This document shows positions 1 through 11,662 of a DNA stretch of 64,000 bases, one piece after another (the first letter of the stretch is position 1; every line of letters begins with the position of its first letter). The position numbers and the translations under genes are program-made. A model generated the notes under the pieces. That model saw only the letters and a program-made list of their open reading frames with translations. It was not told where the DNA came from and searched no databases. The stretch is from Seriola aureovittata (lineage: Eukaryota > Chordata > Actinopteri > Carangiformes > Carangidae), in contig NC_079369.1 of the NCBI RefSeq assembly GCF_021018895.1, positions 4,060,694 through 4,124,693 on the forward strand, given 5' to 3'.

Positions 1-2990
1 ACATGTTAGTAGCCTCACTTAGCAGCAGTTAAACTTAGCAGTTACTGGGTGTAAATATTTACTAATAAGTAATCATAACATAACTTTAGTGTAGTGTAGT
101 TTATATGTAAATCTCCACTTTAACACTTGTGTTATGACTAGGCTCAGTTTGAATTTAAACAGCTGGTGCAATCAGCTCCAGGTGTCTCCATGTATACGGT
201 CCATCATTTTTAACTGATATGTCCGCTAGGATAGTAGGCCATCCAATTGTATTTAGCTGTTGGGGTTTTGCCTAAACCTGTCTCGTCTTGTATGTTGAAT
301 ATCTCCACCACTGAGAAGCAGCACTGCAGCCTTTCTGCCTCCCACATCTGCCTATATTCACACTCAGTGACAACAAGAACCTCTCTCATTTCACACCCAG
401 TCCTCCGTCCGTGGAGCGTGTTCCTACCATCCATTGTCACCGCATTAACCGTAGGCTAACATAAAAGTAATTGGAAACTGATGCGAGCCAAAGCTTCAAT
501 TAATGCACCACCAAAGTCCCCGTTCTGTGTAATCGGCAATAATGGTTTCATGTTTGGGAGGGCGTTTGGTCACTCGCATTCAGCACTCACCTCCTGACAG
601 AGACTGTTAAACCCTGCTCAAAATCCCCACTCCACAGTAATCTTCATTTCAGTCATTTTCCCTTTTTCTCCATCTCTGATGACAGCTTCAGTGTCTTCGC
701 ATTGCTTGCAGTCAGATCGTGCGCCCGAGTGAACAGGAGGTGTAATTGACTACTGACAACTCAGCGACAGGATTCTTAATTATTACTCTAGGGTATGGTG
801 GCTGGCTGGCCTGGGTTCAGCTCTCTTACTGAGTATGCTAACAGAGTCATTTTCCTCTTCTCTGTGAATATTGAAATGCAGTTTTGTTCGCTGCATTTCC
901 GCGTCGGAACCCGAGACTTTGAATTTACGGGATGATTGCAAATGAAATGCAGGTGCTGTTAGTTTAATACTGCACAGATTTTACACCAGTGCACTGTGGG
1001 CTGTAGAAGTGGGTCCCTGGTACTACAGCCGCATCAATAACTGACCCTGTCAGCGCTGCTGTAAGCCAGTTTATTTTCAAGATATTATAGTTGTCATTTG
1101 TGTGAATCCTTAATATACATTTGATTAGTGATTTACACTTAAAAATATATAACATTTTGGCTCCAAACATGACACTATATGGTACCTTTTGTTTCCTTCG
1201 CCTTTGTGTGTCAATACTTCATCTGCCCTTACAGTGATAAGACATTACACTGAGGCTTCTGCTGCTACTAGTGCTACACAAGAGCATAATTCCTCTGGTC
1301 CTTGCCTGTTTGTGCTTGCACTGGGCCTGCTCAGTGTGATAGAGCAGAGTAAAGAGGGTGAGCATCGCTTTGTGCTGCAGTCTGTATCTTTTGTGCGGGT
1401 GGATATGGAAGAGGGCGTGAAACAATTGGACAAAATGGCCCTAATGTGCTTAAAGAATCTTCTGTCTTTAATCAAAGCTCACACACATGCACCACAAAGG
1501 CAGACAGAGCAAACCCAATTCTCCGCTGCTTCTGCCGAGTGACTGTTCCTCTTCTGGCTTCAGCGCTTCTCCTCTCTGTGCTCAAAATCAGGATCAGGTT
1601 GGCTTTGTGGGGTTCTTTTCTCAACTGTCATTCTCATAGATTCATTGCCTCATCTCTTAAGGAAGTGACAACAGGGATTTGGCTTTAAGACCAGACAGCA
1701 AAGTGTAACTTTGTGTTTGTGTTGTTACGATTATAGCCCATTGTTTGATCGCTTGATCCACGGAGAAGTAATAATTTTCCAGCTTCCAATTCCACATCAT
1801 TTTCTAAAAAAAGTAGCTGGAAAGAAAAGTAAATACATTCATAACGGAAAAAATTAAATAAGCATTAGCTAAACCTTTCCTCTACGCAGCAAATCTGTCA
1901 AGCTTTCAGTTTCTCCACATGCTGAAACAGTGTTCACAGGGTCGCAGTGTGAGTGATACTTGGCATTTTCAGAGTCTGAAGGGTGGCGTCTTTTATTTTA
2001 GCTTTTCCAGGCCCAAAAACACAAGGTCAAAAGTGTAAGGAGTGAAAAAAAAGTGTATTTATCTCCTCTGCAAGCTTGAATTGTTAGCATGTTCAAATAA
2101 CTGACTTACTACTTCCAAGGCTGAAGAGCTGAACAGCACAGTATTAGCTAGGTTGCAATAGTTTGTAGGGTTACAGGTGATGTAAAACATTTTTTTATGA
2201 CTTTATGACTAGGACATATACTGTGTTGTACTTCTCCACTGTATGGAAGTTAGTCCTGGATGCTATTATAGTTTAAGCTAACATTAGCAGCAACCCCAGC
2301 CAACATTACTGGGGATCAAGCTACTTTTGCCAGACATGACGTTAGCCCTCATGCTAAGTCTTTTCTCCTGTAACATTAAAAGTGAAAACCTACTGTACGT
2401 TAAAACGAACTGTCTGATCTTACCTTTTTACTTTTATCATATTTATATTGCTAATTAGCTCGACACTGCAGTACAAGAACAATACTATTTCCAGCAATGG
2501 ATAAACATGGATAAGCTTCTGAGGAATCTGACTTTTTACCCTTTCAAATTTTCATCTTTAGTCTCAGGCTTTTAGCTATCATGGATGTAGCCATAAAGTG
2601 CTTTTACAGCAATCTCGCTTTAACCATTTAAAAGTAAGCAGAGTTTTCAATCAACTCATGGAGCTAGTGTTAGCTAGCTAGCTATGGATGATAAAAGCTG
2701 AAATTATAAACATTGTCTCACTGTCTGAAATCAAAAAAAAGGTAAATCTGCCACTATTATCGATGTAAACTGCATATGTGCTGTGCGATTACGGGATTAC
2801 GATAGAAGTAACAAAAATATCTAAAGGGGGGCTGCAGTTTAGCGATTAGTCATTTGTGACGTTTAAATGCATTTAGGTTTTGTTTTATGATCATGCGGCG
2901 CAGTTTTAGTGATTGCTACTGACGTCAAATTTATTTCTTTATTCCCAGTTCTGCCTACCCGGCACAGTTAAAAGATCAAGAGAGTGATCA
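1..2990. other. non-coding flank, no gene seen
   Basis: Only short chance reading frames on both strands. 540-780 has mixed composition with several homeodomain-like TAATTA/TTAATT motifs and could be a conserved element. 2660-2690 holds a TAGC tandem run. No splice-linked coding exons were recognised. Confidence 0.4.
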
Positions 2991-2999
2991 GAAATGGTC

Positions 3000-4080
3000 G
3001 CTCATGTCATCTGTAATTTGATGATGAAATAGATGGGAATGAAAGGAAAAAAAGGGGAGCGTACCTGGGAGCGTAAAAAAAAAAGCATGATGGTTGCTTC
3101 ATGACCGCTCCTCTTGCCCTTAGTGTAACATTCAGGGGAAGAGTGTCCCTTTGTTATGGCCCCCCTCTCCCTGGCAATTATCACAAACTCCACTTCCCCT
3201 GCCCTCCGGAGCCCAGAGAACTGAGCGGCCGGAGTGGGAGAATAGCTACATTTATAATTTTTTTCTTCTCTTTCCATAGATTAATTTTCTAGGAAGCCCT
3301 GTCACTGCTGTACAGGAAAGCGGAGAGAGAGGAATAGAGTGTAAAAGGGGGGAGATGGGGGGAGAGGGGGGGTGTGTGTGGAGAGATTGGGGCTACAGTG
3401 CACAAGTCTTCTCGCTTTTTCGTTTCCTTTTTTTTTTTCCTTCCTTTTTTTTTTTTTTCCTTGACAGATCATTTTCCATGCAGGGGTATCAGGGGGTCTG
3501 GCCGATAATTGGCATGCAGATTGCAGCTGATGGCGTCCTGCAACAGAAGAAAAGAACTGGCTAGTTAGAATAATGAGCCAGCCTGCCTGATGGATGGGCG
3601 AGGGAGGAGGTCATACAAAATGTTTCAGACACAATTCTTAACCCCCCCTTTCTCCTCCCAACCACACTGCTACCTGCACCTCCCATTTTTATTTTTCTAT
3701 TTTTCACAAAGCCCTGATATTTCATTATTTCCTCCTCTCTCTACCCTTCTAGGGCAATGAAAGCGTCCCATCTTCCCCTTTCTTCTCCTCTCCTTTTATT
3801 TTCGTCTTCTTCCTAGCCCCCTGCGAACGCTTCCCTCGCACTGTGCAGAACTGTCTGCACATATGTAGCGCACGGTGACAGTACAGTTTTGGGTACGCGG
3901 AGCCTCTAAAATGTCACAACTCATTAGGAGCCTGACACCCTTAAGAGACTCTAGTGTTTTAATTACAGTAAAGGAGTTAATTACTGGCCTCTCAATGGAT
4001 TTCTGTTTCCTCACCCTCTGCTAGCTAGGAGAGTCCAGGTTTCAAATACAGGAAGTATGCCGACATATAGTGGAATCAAA
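3000..4080. other. candidate conserved non-coding region with purine/pyrimidine tracts
   Basis: G-rich stretch at 3345-3375, long T/C tracts at 3417-3462 and pyrimidine-rich 3640-3820. Between them are unique-looking segments, for example around 3465-3570 with ATAATTGG and ATGCAGAT motifs. No coding signature. In human the nearest gene 5' of CLDN18 is SOX14, whose flanks are rich in conserved elements; that link is inference only. Confidence 0.25.
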
Positions 4081-4089
4081 CTCTGACAG

Positions 4090-5188
4090 GCTCATGAATG
4101 CACTTTTTTTGTTGGAAACTTTTAATAGGCTTTGAAGGTGGGATGGGTAGGTATTTCTTTCACTTGATTATCTTCAAAATGGATGCATACCACTTTGAAG
4201 TAAACTTTTCTACACTGGAAACCATTGTATTAAAACATCAACTGACATTTATGAGCAATTCTGGATACTTAAATCCCTTTGTGCAGTAAAATCAAAGAAC
4301 TGCAACTATCTAAGATTTATTTATGCATAGTTAAAAACATTCATTTATATACTAGGTGCCCTTTTAACACAACTCCTATCTTTGGGTGAGTCTTAGTATT
4401 CCTTCCCTCCAGAAAGCATGTTTTACCTCTCCGCCGTCCTCAGGTTTGCATTTTATTGTGAATTCCTTTAATCCTTGCAGCTTTACAGATAATTAACCCA
4501 GACTGTCATTTTACCCTGTGTGTCACTGCGCTTTTGATCTACCTTCCAGGTCAGGTAGTTAGGTAAACTGAGGAATTGTAATAGCCTGTAAGTGTTATTA
4601 AGTACCTTGTTGTACGGGAGGATCAAGCACCTTTACTTGTTTTGCTACCAATACATTTTGTTTTCTTTTGCTGATTGATTTTTACCTCTGCTTTGGTGCA
4701 GCAACCAAGAGTGCACTGTGGTGTTAAAGGAAATTATTAATGTCCGAGCACAAACATGAGCGAATTATTACTAAACCACCAGTAATTTATATTAAAGTCT
4801 CAGTGCATGTTTTGCGGCTTAAACTTGATAATCAGAGGTATAATTTTACTTAATTACATACAAAATATGATGCATTGTTAAAGATGAAACTACCCAGGAT
4901 ACAAAGTGGGGTAATACATTTAAATGTATCTGACACATTAATGATAATAATCCAATAATTAAATATATAATAATCTATGATAATGTCATATATTTTGAGT
5001 GGGTTTACTTGCTGCCAATGCTACTTTATGTATATGCAATTACTAATCCCACCACTGCTGATAACTGATTGTTTACCTATCAGCTGTTTAAAGATTCTAT
5101 ATTCCAGGAGGTTTTCTGTCACCTATTATAGTGTTTGATATTCTTTGTTTAATGCTATAGCTGTCTTAATTACAACATACTATAAACT
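4090..5188. other. AT-rich non-coding stretch
   Basis: AT-rich, with scattered TTAATTA motifs and one short frame at 4098-4289 that has no recognisable protein features. Nothing else seen. Confidence 0.4.
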
Positions 5189-5439
5189 TTAACCTGCTAA
5201 GACCCGAACTCTTGCATGGCGTGCATTTTTAATTTCTCTTTGCTATTTAGGCTGATTGGGACCTGAGAAAAATGATGTCCACATATGAGGACATTAGTTT
5301 TCAATTTCGATTACTGAGTGGCAGTATAATATCCTCATATGTGGTCACCAGGCCCTTGTTGAGAAAAAGTTAGTATTGTGGTCTAGAGAACCCAAAATGT
5401 GAGGTCCACATATGTGGACGCCAGGTCCTAGGAGGATAA
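5189..5439. mobile_element. piggyBac-like MITE (about 250 bp)
   Basis: The left end reads TTAACCTGCTAAGACC. The right end, read on the other strand, is TTATCCTCCTAGGACC, a terminal inverted repeat with about three mismatches. The left end starts with TTAA and the right end has the one-base variant ATAA, as expected for a TTAA target duplication. There is no internal coding capacity. A perfect 16-bp palindrome (GTCCACATATGTGGAC, 5404-5419) sits inside. The family looks like one common in teleosts. Confidence 0.7.
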
Positions 5440-6143
5440 AGGACTGATAATAATACCAGACCAAAAAATACAAAAATGCTCCCCCTGAATAAGTAAAATG
5501 GTGCTTTAAGACAAATAGCAAAGTCTGGTCCCCCAGTGCGTATGTACTTTATACGACTATGGACTGTAGCGCCAGTGCACGGTCCTCCGTCACCTTCCTC
5601 TGGCAAATTTGGCCGACCACAGGCAGCAGCTCTTTGAAACTGAGCAACTGTCTGGATTGCTGTATTGCATTATCAACCTGTTTTGTGGAAATAAAATGGA
5701 ACAAACGTCCTATTTGCCAATCACAACAAACCGAAATGTGTTCCAAACCCTGCATATATTTACTGTATACACTTCGTACTACACACTGATTGTCATAGTT
5801 TACTGTTGTGCAGTTAGTGTATAAAAAAATCAACAGACTAACACGTATTGATGCAGTTCACACACGGCTGGATGTCAGTTCAGCTTCATTTAATTTATTT
5901 TGATTTGCATCTTTTACATTTTTGCAGCTGTTCGTAACTCTTGCATTTCCATTCTGCATTGCATTGTGGGAGAATACTGTCCATCTTCATCCTCAGAAAC
6001 AACCACTTTTTTAAACATGAATACCGACTATTGGGTGTCTTTGACTGTGTTACTGTGTGAATACAGTACAAACAAAACCCTCTCACAATTAGTATGCAGT
6101 ATGAAACTGGGACACAGCCACTGATTGGTCCATTCGTATTGAT
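5440..6143. other. non-coding stretch, no feature seen
   Basis: Short overlapping frames occur on both strands (up to 94 aa) with no domain-like features. Nothing else supported. Confidence 0.35.
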
Positions 6144-6578
6144 TTGTACATGCTTTATGGTCGGGCAAATTACAGCAGCTTCCTGGGAGAAATGGAAGCA
6201 TACTGGAAACCTTTAAAATACATGAGAGTGAGGGAAATAATGAAAATGCTGTCATCATGGCAAGCAAGATCACAGGAAGAGTGTCATTCTCTCATTAACA
6301 TCACTGATGCATTTAACACGAGTAGCTCTATTATTGTGGAAGAAGCGAAGAAATCAATGAAAAGTTTAATGCTGGAAAGAGCAAACATCTTGTCAATGTT
6401 TGATCAAGTTCTGTGGCGGCAGCAGCAGCAGCAGCAGCTCTCCAAGCAGCTCTGCAAGCTTAATCTCACTTGCACCCTCATCAACACAACACAGAAGGGA
6501 ACAAATTCACTGTTTCATCCTCATTCTTCCAGGCACGCTAAGGAGCTGTATACAGTACACACCAGATCAAAGCCTTAA
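6144..6578 (+). other. 144-codon open frame with short polyQ, coding status doubtful
   Basis: An ATG-started frame of 144 aa containing six consecutive Gln codons (CAG run at about 6415-6438) and a mixed hydrophilic N-terminal half (EAKKSMKSLMLERANILS). I recognise no family, and no neighbouring exons or splice partners are evident. The length is modestly above chance for this AT content. It is listed for testing only. Confidence 0.15.
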
Positions 6579-6579
6579 T

Positions 6580-6850
6580 TGAAAAATAATTATAGGTACT
6601 TAATCATAGAAAGCACTGGGCTAATTGAAGTGAAAACAAGGAGGCAAACGCAGACCCTCAGAATCGTGGCAGAAAGAGGATATTGTAAAAGCTTCTTCTT
6701 CAATCCCCATTGTCTTCCAGATTAAATAGGAGAGGGCTATTAGCAGAGTTAATTGGCTCTCTAATTTAGATCTCGCCCCACTGAAAGCATAACGGATGCG
6801 AGCCTGTCGACCAATGATGTGTGCACTCTGTCACACTGTCCTGCTGGACT
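6580..6850. other. candidate conserved non-coding element
   Basis: Unique-looking, low-repeat sequence with clustered TAATT-type motifs (GGCTAATTGAAG, GTTAATTGGC, CTCTAATTTAG) and no open frame. Such composition is typical of developmental enhancers in vertebrate gene deserts. No comparison could be made. Confidence 0.25.
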
Positions 6851-7764
6851 GTGATTGGTTAATTGCTCAGGGATTTTTGAAGTTTTCTCTCATTCTTCAA
6901 ATGTAACAGATTTGTGGGGGGCTGTGTCCGTCTCCCTGGCTGCCCAGGTAGCGTTCATTGTTTGGAGGTTTGAAGTGGGTGAGAGTGGGAACTCGTGTGA
7001 CTCATTTACCACAACTAGATCACTCAAGTCTGCCTTCTGGCTCACATTAAATCAGTTTTTTTCTTCTTCTTTTTTTTGTTTCATTCAACCAAATGCTGTT
7101 GATTCAAACAGTTCTCTGGCATATGCAACCTTATTCATAGAAGGAAATATGTACCGAAACCCTGATCGTCCTCCGTCTGACCTGCTCATATTTTGTAGAA
7201 GTTCCTGATGCCGTCAGAGAAACGGCACGTTCTCCTTAGCCCTTGTCACCTGAAAGGCCTCCTTGTCCCAGCAAGTTTGTCTCCCTGCTGCCACAGCTGC
7301 CCGTGTTGTCTGCACTCACTCTGCCCTCTAGTGTCAGTCGGCCAGCAGTGAACTGATTGCTGAATAAAAATCCATTTAGACTCCCAAAAGGTGGACGAAA
7401 GTAAATGGGCCATTTTTCTACCATTTTCCAAGACAGCCTTTCATCATTTCAGCACATCTCTTTCTAGTGTTTTCTTATTGTAGCCTGAGTGATAATGGAG
7501 CTCTTGACTGGAGTTCAAAATAGAAGCTGGTGTGGAAATTTTTCTTTTCAAGGTCTGCCACAAACTTTCTTTTTTTTTTTTTTTTTCTTTACCAAAGTCA
7601 GTGAACGTGACATTCTGTTTGTGGGACTACGTCAGGAAGGACTCACTTACATACAGTTTTTCTCCTTTTGTTTCCACTCAAGTTGCTGTAAAGCTGCTTT
7701 AATCAATATTTTTTTTAGTCATGTCAGCTGTTGGGGATGGGCAGTGCAGCTCTTTCCATCAGTC

Positions 7765-7910
7765 ATTTCGTCCACCACTTTGGTGGATGGATTGCCATGA
7801 AATTAGCTACACACATTCATTTCCTGACCATTCATCTCACCTCCTTTTCATCTAGCCTCACAGAGCTGCTAGCATGGTTGTAGACGCTCAGTGTTGTTAC
7901 ATTGAAAATG
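7765..7910 (-). repeat. percomorph interspersed repeat fragment
   Basis: Contains GGATTGCCATGAAATT and CTCACAGAGCTGCTAGCATG, phrases from a repeat family very common in percomorph fish. It is oriented opposite to the copies at 33630-33900 and 36645-37175. Confidence 0.55.
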
Positions 7911-10900
7911 GGGGAAATGACCTTGTACACTGCAGAAAGTGGTCGGCTGTAGTGTCAAACCCACACATAATTATAACCTGACTCTGCCGGTCCCCTCTGC
8001 TCTACAGGGGGTTTAACATCTTTTCACTCAGCGTGTTGATGTTATAGTCTGCAGCTGTACCTGCCCAGCACCAAGCAGTATGCAGACTCAGTTAGTGACT
8101 TAGCTGGTGAACACAGTGGAGAATTCAGCAGCTAAAGCTTTTAACAGACTGCTGTGACCTTCAGGGTCAGGGTTACATGATCGATACAGTTTATGTATCT
8201 CGGCTGTTTGGGGCAAATGAAGCAGTGATTCACTGGATTGTTTTTCCCACTAAGGACGCAAGCCAAACATTTACTTCACTTTCTGTCTGAACGCATCTTT
8301 AGAACAACACCAGAGTGGGTCTATAAAATACAATATGTCAGACAACTGTAAACATGCTAGTAGATTAGCTTGCTAGCATCCTGGCTACCCTGGTCAATCA
8401 CGTGACCCTCACATTGCGGGTCATACGTGTTTCGTCAAATCAGAGCCAAAAGGAGAATGAACATTGGACTGAAATTCATCAGCTGGACACAAACACAACT
8501 CCACATGGTCTGCTTGACATATTTTAAGGCAATTGTTTCCTAACATGATATCTAAGGTAATAATATATCACAGTTGTGTTTACAATTTGTAATGGTTTTT
8601 TAAATCATCTCATTCTGTATTATCTGACTGTAGTGTGTTCTTCATCAGCTTGTCCCTGCTCCTCACTGTACATCATGTTTATCAAGTACAATAGAATAAA
8701 ATCTAAAATGTTATTTTATGGCTTTGTCGTTCCATCAAAGGAAATATTACTTTTTATACATTTTCTGTATCATTGAAAAACTTTTGGATGATTGGTTTTG
8801 GATGGATTCATAGCAAAACAAAAGTCCTTACAACAAATAAGTCTTATCATTGTAGCTACTTGGCATATACATTTGTGTGAAGTGGCTTTTCTTTTCATGT
8901 GTGTTTCTATGCGCGGCTCACGATAAGTAAACAGTGGCTCCTGCGGATGCTGGAAAAGTTGTTTGCTTAAGGTTCAGCCTGCTGGGCGGCAAATGGCTTT
9001 ACCTAGCAGGCAGCAAAAATCATTAGCGCCGCATGTAGCAGCAGGCTTCTGCTATTTACTGACAGTGATCAAATCAGGTTTCCTATGTGAGTGTGTGGGA
9101 CCTGCTTTCTTGGGTGGGTCATTTGAACTGCTTTCACAATACTTTTATCAGTGATTTACTGCACAAAGGGCGACCTGCAGGGCCAAGTCTTTCTTTAGAC
9201 ATATTTATTTAACCTCATTTGCTACTTGTCTTTAGCTCATGTGGATTTTCCTCATAGCAGCATGATTAATTATTTTTTTAGTACTTGCACTGAGGATGAA
9301 TGCTGAGATTCTAGTAATAATTTTAAGGTGTATATATTTTCTCATAACATTCTCAAATCTACTTGATAATTAGCTACTGAGATAATTAATTTATGTCTGG
9401 CAATGCTTCTTTTACCACCAACTGTCAGACACATTGTCTAACTTTGATGAGGAAAAAAATTAGGTTTCTCATAATTAACTGTTAAATGATAATTATTATT
9501 GTACATGTTTAAAAGCGAAGCGCACTACATGAGGCTCGGGACACTTGACATTGATTCTTGAGTTAAGCATAGGTACAACTGTGTGTTTAAAATAATATGT
9601 ACATATTCAGGGGTACAAGTTGTGTTGTGCACACTGAACAAAGCTTCAGCCCAGTTTCAATTCCGTCTCACACGTTCTCGTCAACATATCAGCCGCAGTC
9701 AAATTGGTTTCAGTTCATTACAATCATATCAGTATTTACTTTTTCTTGATTGGCTGCTGGTGCCACAACGATATGGAGCACCCACCCCGACAACAGTGTC
9801 ATCTAGTATCGTTTAACGTGGCCCAGCCGAGGCGTAGAGCAATATTTAACCTGTAAATGTGAAACCTCTGAAATTAAATACTTTTTACAAATTTTAAGAT
9901 ACAGTTCTTTGCAGAACGAATTGGCTACGACTCTTAAAAGTAATGTTTATGGCGCTCCTTAGAGCTTATAAAGCACATTTTATTATTACTACAGTAAGGC
10001 TGTTTCTGTACATTTATTTATTTTTATCCTGGAGTAAAGTAAACAGAATGAGTCAGCACAGTATAATGAGTGTTTCCTGACTGTTACAGTTTTGGCAGCA
10101 ATTATGACCAGGAAGTAGGAGAACATATTTACATCTCCCAGTATCCTCCAAAGTATTGACGCATACCAGCCACCATATTCAGGCCTTACACCATTAGAAT
10201 ATGAGCGAGATGCTGTAAACATGACAGTGTTAAGATTGATATGTTATAGACTTACTGCTGATATAATTTTGTAGTTTTATAGGCAGCAGAACGTTTTTAA
10301 CCTTAATGTCGTCACGACCGTGAATTCAGAACACGTTGCACAGTTAAAAACCACTTGGAAAGAGCTTTAAAATGAGACAATGTAGGTTCTTCTGAACAGC
10401 AACCACTGTGGCTCAAAGTGATAATTAAAAAATAATGATAATTGCTAAAACACAGTGTTACATTATTGTAATTTGAAGGTATCCTTAAAGTAAGTTACTG
10501 AACTCAGATGTAGTTGTATCAGTTGCGCAACTGTTTCTATCTGAAGTTAGCTAACGTTAGCTAATTAGCAAAACCACAAGCTTCTTGTGAGTCATACCAG
10601 ACCCAGTAAAGCTGTAGCATCAAAACACCTGAGAGAACTGAGGTGTGCAAAAGGTGTGCTTACTGATTATGACTTCAAGCTTTTGTTTGTAAAAAGGAGA
10701 CTTGTGTCATATCTCACTTTAAAGGCTCTGAAAACATATTTTTTTCAATCAGGTTCTTACTCTGAGCTCTGTGGTCCTGCATGAACACAGACCTTTCAGC
10801 CAATGTTAGAACAGTTTTGGTTACTTGATTTGAGAAATTTCTGTCTGTACTCTTATCACTGCTGGAAGGACTTGTGATGTCACGTACTTCTGGGCACCAA

Positions 10901-11442
10901 TCAGAATTTAGCGATATCTAAATCAAATTCTGATGACGGTCGGTGGCTTGTTTGCTCATGTTGCCAGGCCACTGTCAATCAGTCATTGTCAATCAATCAA
11001 TTTTTATATAAATGTGCCAACAGTCCACACAGAGCAGCTGCATAATGATCGTAGCAGAGATGAAAGCTCGTCGCTCTTATGGACAGGCTGATGGCTGAAG
11101 TCTGATGCGGCCCTCTGAGGTTTTTGACGAGCACGATTGTAAAATGAAAAAAAAAGGGTTAGGCTAAAGTGACTCCATATGATGATCAGTCGGAGTACCA
11201 CATCATGTTCATGTTACCAACCAGAATTAGTAAGCAACATTAATCATAACCAACTGATACTGATACGCTCCACCCAACCTCTTGTGTACATGACTGTGTG
11301 CAAACTAACAGGGTCATTGGTGAAGTCCTTCTCGACTTCACACCTGCTGATATCAAACTCAAACACACAGCCGCAGCGCTCAGGAGACGCACTTAGTTTC
11401 TGAATCCACAGTTCTTGAGATTTTGACAGAAAAGACAGCGCC
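7911..11442. other. cldn18: non-coding region upstream of cldn18
   Basis: No gene seen. 8935-9180 and 9240-9500 are low-repeat blocks, the second with many TAATTA/ATTAAT motifs, that could be regulatory. 10545-10570 has the repeated GTTAGCTA phrase. 10975-11012 has tandem AATCA and an isolated TATATAA about 430 bp before the cldn18 start codon, too far to assign as a TATA box. Confidence 0.35.
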
Positions 11443-11662
11443 ATGGCAGCCACTCTCTGTCAGGTGATGGGCTTCCTCCTGAGTTTGTTAGGGGTGGCGG
11501 GAATAATCGCTGCGACAGGGATGGACCAGTGGGCGACGGAGGACCTCTTTGACAACCCTGTGACGGCCGTGTACTCGTACTCGGGCCTGTGGAGGTCATG
11601 TGTCCGGCAGAGCTCCGGCTTCACAGAGTGCCGACCTTATTTCACCATCCTGGGACTGCCAG
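11443..11662 (+). CDS. cldn18: cldn18 alternative first coding exon A
   Basis: Codes for residues 1-73 plus one base: the N-terminus, first membrane segment and most of extracellular loop 1. The exon ends CTGCCAG before the donor GTATGA, leaving phase 1. Its sequence (MAATLCQVMGFLLSLLG...) is close to mammalian claudin-18 first exons. The next exon 2 acceptor is at 13704. I did not identify a convincing TATA box or start site upstream. Confidence 0.93.

Noticed and set aside
11004..11012. TATATAA as a cldn18 TATA box
   Set aside because: It lies about 430 bp before the start codon with no supporting start-site signal.
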